Part shown: positions 28,971 through 32,871 of the stretch, piece after piece | Numbering within the stretch: the stretch's first letter is position 1 | Layout of the letters: each line of letters begins with the position of its first letter | Assembly: GCF_001639275.1 (NCBI RefSeq) | Contig: NZ_LWMU01000049.1 | Span: forward strand, 1-32,871 | DNA from: Methanobrevibacter oralis | GTDB taxonomy: Archaea > Methanobacteriota > Methanobacteria > Methanobacteriales > Methanobacteriaceae | Direction of reading: 5' to 3' | DNA: 32,871 bases | Position numbers and translations under genes: made by a program | Notes under the pieces: generated by a model | The model's input: only the letters and a program-made list of their open reading frames with translations | Told to the model about the DNA's origin: nothing | The model's database searches: none

Positions 28971-29084
28971 GTTTGATTTGAATTTTTTGTGATTTGAGGC
29001 ACAAAATATTCTCTACTATTTCTTGAGGTCTTCGCCAAAATTTCATTTTTGACGGACTTTCAATCACAAAATTCAAATCGAAAC
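28971..29084. repeat. Long imperfect inverted repeat downstream of the first DUF4143 ATPase
   Basis: A 24-base arm (28971-28994, starting GTTTGATTTGAATTTT) has its near-complement at 29062-29084 (ending TTCAAATCGAAAC). They differ by one extra base and a two-base length difference in a T-run. The 67-base loop is relatively GC-richer than its surroundings (TCTTGAGGTCTTCGCC, TTTTGACGGACTTTC). It may be a transcript-end structure, a small RNA or a short mobile repeat; I cannot decide. Confidence 0.6.
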
Positions 29085-29134
29085 CATCAAAAAACAGAAT
29101 TAAATACTAAACAAATCTAATACAGTAAACTCAT

Positions 29135-30421
29135 TTATCGCAAACATCCTATTGGGATAACTTTCACTCCATCAGCCCTATTGTATGCTATTTCACCACC
29201 TGTAATTACTGCTAAAAAACTTGGTTCTTCTAAATCAATTTTTTTGTTTTTTACACTTTTTCGAATTAATTCTTTTAATTTAAGTAAATTTTCTGCCCCT
29301 TTATCAATTTCTCTGTTCCCCAATTTAAATTCTATTAATGCATATCTTCCATCATTTAGATATAAAATACAATCTGCTTCAAGGCCACTATCATCATTAT
29401 AATATAATATTTCTCCATTAACTGAACTTGAGTAAACTAGTAGGTCACGTATACATAAGTTTTCAAATATAAATCCAAATGTTTCAAAGTCTTTTAGTAA
29501 TTTTTCAGGCGTTAAATTAAGTATTGCTACTGCTATTGATGGATCAATGAATTCTTTTTTGTAGGATTTTCTAATGGTATTTGCTGATCTGATATTTGGT
29601 GACCAGGCAGGAATATTTTGAATAACATATAACCTTTCAAGGGCATTAATATATGAATTATATGTAGGTAAAGAAATATCCCCATATTCTGCTTTTATAT
29701 CTTTCATAAGTGTTTTTTTAGTCGCTAATGTTGAAACATTTCTAGCGTAAGATTTTAAGATAGTTTTTACTCTTTGAGGGTTTCGTTTAACACCATCAAC
29801 TTCTGAAACATCACTATTACATATTATATCTATATAATTAGATACAATTGCTAATTGTTGTTTTTTTGTTTTTTTCTTTAGAGATTCAGGCCATCCTCCT
29901 CTACAAGCAGCAAATATTAAATCAGATATTGTTAAATTTGAGGTTGCACCATCAATATTTAAATTTTCATCATTGAATAAATCTATTAATGATATTGCCC
30001 CCGTGGATTCTCCACTTTCATATAGGCTCATTGGGCGCATTACAATTCTTTTTATTCTACCTGCCCCCGAATGCATGATTTTACTTTCATCCACTGCTGT
30101 TGAGCCTGTTAGGACATATAGTCCATCTTCATCTGATTCATCAACTAAATATCTTACTGCATCCCATAATTCAGGTGCCATTTGCCATTCGTCAATTAAC
30201 ATCGGCTTTTCACCTTTTAATAATTCTATGGGATTGGTATCTGCAAGTTTTAAGTAAGATTTTCCATGAATAGGATGTTGTAATTCTTTTAGACTTTTAC
30301 AATGTTGTTTAGCTGTTGTAGTCTTACCACACCACTTAGGACCAGTAACCAGTACAGCACCCATATATTCTAAAAATTCTTTTAGTTCCAAGTCAGTGTA
30401 TCTCGGCAGATATTTTTTCAT
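29135..30421 (-). CDS. AAA_14/DUF4143 ATPase with PD-(D/E)XK-like C-terminus (paralogue 1)
   Basis: 428 residues. The N-terminal AAA domain has Walker A GPKWCGKT (27-34), Walker B LIDEWQ (75-80) and sensor-like VLTGST (103-108). The C-terminal DUF4143 domain keeps the acids of a PD-(D/E)XK nuclease fold: Glu320 (FIFENLC), Asp350 (LEAD) and Glu364-x-Lys366 (IEFK). ATG at 30421 is chosen because it aligns with the start of the paralogue; ATG 30424 or GTG 30430 are alternatives. A four-unit 23-bp tandem array begins 11 bases upstream. The family is widespread in archaea and bacteria without an agreed function. Nuclease activity is inferred from the residues only. The gene is intact amid decayed neighbours. 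Confidence 0.88.
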   Translation of the reverse strand: MKKYLPRYTDLELKEFLEYMGAVLVTGPKWCGKTTTAKQHCKSLKELQHPIHGKSYLKLADTNPIELLKGEKPMLIDEWQMAPELWDAVRYLVDESDEDGLYVLTGSTAVDESKIMHSGAGRIKRIVMRPMSLYESGESTGAISLIDLFNDENLNIDGATSNLTISDLIFAACRGGWPESLKKKTKKQQLAIVSNYIDIICNSDVSEVDGVKRNPQRVKTILKSYARNVSTLATKKTLMKDIKAEYGDISLPTYNSYINALERLYVIQNIPAWSPNIRSANTIRKSYKKEFIDPSIAVAILNLTPEKLLKDFETFGFIFENLCIRDLLVYSSSVNGEILYYNDDSGLEADCILYLNDGRYALIEFKLGNREIDKGAENLLKLKELIRKSVKNKKIDLEEPSFLAVITGGEIAYNRADGVKVIPIGCLR

Positions 30422-30432
30422 CATAACCACTT

Positions 30433-30524
30433 TTTTATATTTTTCATATATTTTATTTTATACTTTTCATGATATAAATTTTATATTTTTCATTAAATTT
30501 ATTTTATATTTTTCATCAATTCAT
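30433..30524. repeat. Tandem array of four 23-bp units upstream of ATPase paralogue 1
   Basis: Units start at 30433, 30456, 30479 and 30502, each exactly 23 bp apart. The first 15 bases of every unit are TTTTATATTTTTCAT (unit 2 has one change, T to C); the last 8 differ. On the gene's strand the core reads ATGAAAAATATAAAA, which contains an archaeal TATA-like box, so the array could be a multiplied promoter or a regulator-binding array. It starts 11 bases from the ATG at 30421. Confidence 0.85.
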
Positions 30525-30806
30525 TTTAAAAATAAAATTAAAGTTTTAAATGAAAATGAAATAATGATTGAACTCTTAATACAGCACTGCCTAGAATTTA
30601 TTTAAATCTTGTTTTATCAATTTTTAAGCAAATAAAAATCTTTAATTATTATTAAACTGTTGAAAATGTTAATGATTAATATGTTTATGAAAGATTATTT
30701 ACTGTGGCATATGGTTCTACTTTATTAAATACAAACATGTGGCATCTTGATAAATTAGAATTTAATCAATTAAGTCAAAGTCTAATTTAAAATTATAATC
30801 ACCCCC
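30525..30806. other. Intergenic decay zone with a possible gamma-glutamylcyclotransferase-like remnant
   Basis: Mostly AT-rich. At 30687-30790 a plus-strand start MKDY is followed, after a one-base shift, by FTVAYGSTLLNTNMWHLDKL, which resembles the beginning of AIG2/gamma-glutamylcyclotransferase-like proteins (YGS motif); it stops after about 30 codons. This reading is weak. Confidence 0.3.
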
Positions 30807-31031
30807 TCAATAATGCTTTTGTCCTTTATAATGCCCAAATTCTGTTTTTAAAGTTTTTAATTCAGAAATTTTATCATGAGGCCAACTTTTATATATTTAA
30901 TCTTATCAAAACTAATTGTAAGTCTTCCAATATATTGAATTACATCTACACTATCTTTGAGTTATGATGGGATAAATTTCCCTATACTTTTCCATATCAT
31001 CAATAAACATCTCATATAAAAACATGTTCAT
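30807..31031 (-). pseudogene. Remnant of a small protein, two frameshifts
   Basis: From ATG 31031 the frame reads MNMFLYEMFIDDMEKYREIYPII, then shifts to LKDSVDVIQYIGRLTISFDKIKYIKVG, then to DKISELKTLKTEFGHYKGQKHY with a TGA at 30807. Joined, these would give about 77 residues of a mostly helical protein that I do not recognise. Confidence 0.45.
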
Positions 31032-31369
31032 AAATAAAAAACATGACTATAATGCTGAAATTATTTCAATAACTCCCAAAAGAAAATAGAAATATTATAT
31101 TAAGCAATTATATGATTTATAAAGCATATACTCATTTATATATTAAACCAAAGAAAAATTGTTTTTATTTTATAAAATTAAATTTGTTACAACAATATTA
31201 AAATAATCTTTGTTGTGTATAAATGAAACTAGATTCTGAAACTTCGTTAACAACGTAATTTAGACATCACGGTGCAGTTCTAACATGAAGAGTTTGAAGC
31301 AATTGGAGTTTCATTCCGTGCAGACCATGACTAATCTTTGAAAATTATTGTCAAATGATATAGATAGAA
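31032..31369. other. Intergenic stretch, no firm feature
   Basis: AT-rich, with a slightly less AT-rich patch at 31240-31345 (TAGACATCACGGTGCAGTTC and following bases) where one plus-strand frame reads HEEFEAIGVSFRADHD between stops. This may be a trace of another dead gene. No RNA gene is recognised. Confidence 0.4.
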
Positions 31370-32650
31370 TTATCTTAATGTGCCAATCGGAATTACCATT
31401 ACCCCATCTTTTCGAACTTTTGCGATGTTATCACCAGTTATAACTGCTAAAAAGCTAGGTTCTGGAATATGTGTATCCCCATTAGCAATTTTTTGTTTAA
31501 TTAACTTATCCATTTTTAATAAGGTTTGAGCACCTTCATTAATTCTTTTATCCCCTAATTTAAACTCTATTAATCCATAACGACCATCAGCAATTTTTAA
31601 AACACGATCCACTTCCAAGGTGCCATCATTATAATATAATACTTTTCCACCCAATGGTGCTGAATATACGTTTAAATCTCTAATGCACAATGTTTCAAAA
31701 ATGAATCCAAAAGTTTCTAAATCATACACCAACATTTCAGGAGTTACGTTGAGTCCCGCAACTGCAATTGATGGATCTATGAATTCTTTTTTTTCTGATT
31801 TTCTTATTTTTTGCTTTGAACGAATATTAGGAGACCATGCAGGAACATTTTCAATAACAAATAGGTTTTTTAAAACGGAAATATATGAATAAAATGTAGG
31901 TTCAGAAATTTTACCATAATTCTCTTCAATATCCACCATTATTCTTGTATTATTAACCAAAGTTGAAATGTTACGTGAATAAGAGCGGAGAATTGATTCA
32001 AATATTTTTGAATCACGTTTAACACTATCAATATTATAAGTGTCATCACGGCATATGTTATCAAAATAAGAAGAAGCCACAATTAATTGTTTTTGTTTAT
32101 CTTCAATGTTCAATGTTTCAGGCCAACCCCCACGAGAAGCTAAAAAAGTTAAATCACTTAAAGATAAATCCGAAGTAATTCCATTAATTTTTACATCTTT
32201 ATCATTAAATAAATCAATTAATGAAATTTTACCATTGGAATCACCACTTTCATATAAGCTCATCGGCCTCATCATCAACCTATGGATCCTTCCAACACCT
32301 TTATGATTTATTTTAGAGTTATCAACAATTGTAGAACCAGTTAAAATGTACAAACCATAATCATCTGTTTTATCAACAGAATATCTCACTGCATCCCACA
32401 ATTCAGGAGCCATCTGCCATTCATCAATCAATAATGGTTTTTCCCCATCCAATAATAACAATGGATCTACATCTGCCAGTTCAATATATGATTTGCCTAA
32501 TGTGGGATGTTGTAATTCAATTATTGTTTTAGCAAACTGAGTAGCAGTAGTTGTTTTACCACACCATTTTGGCCCAACTATTAAAACAGCCCCCATACAT
32601 TCAAGTATATCCTTTAATTCTTCATCAACATACCTTTTAATATATTCCAT
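31370..32650 (-). CDS. AAA_14/DUF4143 ATPase with PD-(D/E)XK-like C-terminus (paralogue 2)
   Basis: 426 residues, clearly paralogous to the protein at 29135-30421 along the whole length. Walker A is GPKWCGKT (26-33), Walker B LIDEWQ (74-79), and the nuclease-like residues are Glu319 (FIFETLC), Asp348 (LEVD) and Glu362-x-Lys364 (IEFK). Shared blocks include DEWQMAPELWDAVRY, PAWSPNIRS and KKEFIDPSIAVA, while the middle region (about 180-250), which would be the specificity part, diverges most. ATG 32650 has GGTGGT just upstream. A three-unit 23-bp array begins 13 bases upstream of the start. Both copies are intact, which suggests each is under selection. Confidence 0.88.
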   Translation of the reverse strand: MEYIKRYVDEELKDILECMGAVLIVGPKWCGKTTTATQFAKTIIELQHPTLGKSYIELADVDPLLLLDGEKPLLIDEWQMAPELWDAVRYSVDKTDDYGLYILTGSTIVDNSKINHKGVGRIHRLMMRPMSLYESGDSNGKISLIDLFNDKDVKINGITSDLSLSDLTFLASRGGWPETLNIEDKQKQLIVASSYFDNICRDDTYNIDSVKRDSKIFESILRSYSRNISTLVNNTRIMVDIEENYGKISEPTFYSYISVLKNLFVIENVPAWSPNIRSKQKIRKSEKKEFIDPSIAVAGLNVTPEMLVYDLETFGFIFETLCIRDLNVYSAPLGGKVLYYNDGTLEVDRVLKIADGRYGLIEFKLGDKRINEGAQTLLKMDKLIKQKIANGDTHIPEPSFLAVITGDNIAKVRKDGVMVIPIGTLR

Positions 32651-32663
32651 ATTACCACCAATT

Positions 32664-32732
32664 AAGTAATTATACTAAATTTATTTAAGCAATTATACTA
32701 AGTTTATTTAAGCAATTATACTATTTATATTT
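32664..32732. repeat. Tandem array of three 23-bp units upstream of ATPase paralogue 2
   Basis: Units start at 32664, 32687 and 32710, exactly 23 bp apart. The first 14 bases are AAGYAATTATACTA in all three (Y is T in unit 1 and C in the others). The last 9 vary: AATTTATTT, AGTTTATTT and TTTATATTT. The array lies 13 bases from the ATG and fills most of the 107-base gap to the preceding gene fragment. The sequence differs from that of the array at 30433, but period and plan are the same. Confidence 0.82.
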
Positions 32733-32756
32733 AATAGACTTATTTATAGTTTTTCT

Positions 32757-32871
32757 CTAAAAATTTTTACCATATAGGTTTAGCCAATTTTCATAAAATG
32801 ATTTGAAGCCAATAATTTCATAAAATTTATCTTTAAATAAGTTAATTAACTGATTTTCGGTTGTATAATAT
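32757..32871 (-). CDS. C-terminal end of an unidentified gene (runs off the window)
   Basis: The minus strand is open from the window edge to a TAG at 32757-32759 and encodes 37 residues (start YYTTENQLINLFKDKFYEI, end YENWLNLYGKNF). Composition is protein-like with aromatic residues. No family can be assigned from this piece, and it could be another remnant. Confidence 0.4.
   Translation of the reverse strand, partial: YYTTENQLINLFKDKFYEIIGFKSFYENWLNLYGKNF

Noticed and set aside
29060-29090. Possible tRNA T-arm because of the string TTCAAATC
   Set aside because: No acceptor, D or anticodon arm can be formed around it; it is part of the inverted repeat.
30433-32732. The 23-bp arrays as CRISPR repeats
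   Set aside because: The cores are 14-15 bp with spacers of only 8-9 bp, there are three or four units, and no cas gene is near; this does not fit any CRISPR layout.

Overview
The window is AT-rich archaeal chromosome, most likely from a gut methanogen of the genus Methanobrevibacter or a close relative. The evidence is an archaeal membrane-anchored Lon protease (LonB), an archaea-specific Ski2-like helicase, a methanogen-type aquaporin (AqpM-like), a DUF2193 protein, cobyric acid synthase, and a secreted adhesin-like protein with a beta-helix and Ig-like repeats. The genus is an inference from gene content, not a database result.

Layout. Positions 1-127 are the 3' end of an insertion sequence. 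From 683 to 13395 lies a conserved core block read almost entirely on the minus strand: winged-helix protein and helicase (probably coupled); DUF368 membrane protein; the DUF2193-aquaporin operon with a clear hairpin plus oligo-T terminator; and prs, a 98-aa protein, uvrB and uvrA. From 13440 to 17732 lies a mixed zone of small membrane proteins, two decayed genes, a zinc-ribbon membrane protein, a GNAT acetyltransferase divergent from an ADP-ribosylglycohydrolase, and a small protein overlapping the latter. LonB follows (17715-19685).

From about 19830 to 24031 there is an accessory island: a broken tyrosine recombinase, a broken secreted protein, a BRO-N/DinD-like protein, and a decayed 1.65-kb insertion sequence with perfect 25-bp inverted ends. 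The same IS end appears in inverted orientation at the window start, so about 22 kb is bracketed by inverted IS ends. Positions 24068-28454 hold a triple zinc-ribbon protein, the adhesin-like protein, cobQ and a methyltransferase. The last 4.4 kb is a decay zone: a RelE-like remnant, a large imperfect inverted repeat, two other remnants and the tail of an unidentified gene, around two intact paralogous ATPases (AAA_14 plus DUF4143).

The most unusual signal is upstream of these two ATPases. Each gene is preceded, 11-13 bases before its start codon, by a short tandem array with exactly 23-bp spacing: four units for one gene and three for the other. In both arrays a conserved 14-15 bp core is followed by 8-9 bp of variable sequence. 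The core differs between the genes, but period, position and core-plus-spacer plan are the same. Both proteins keep the E/D/ExK residues of a PD-(D/E)XK nuclease fold. This looks like a conserved but sequence-divergent cis-element paired with the ATPase-nuclease family, and it is the best candidate here for an undescribed system.
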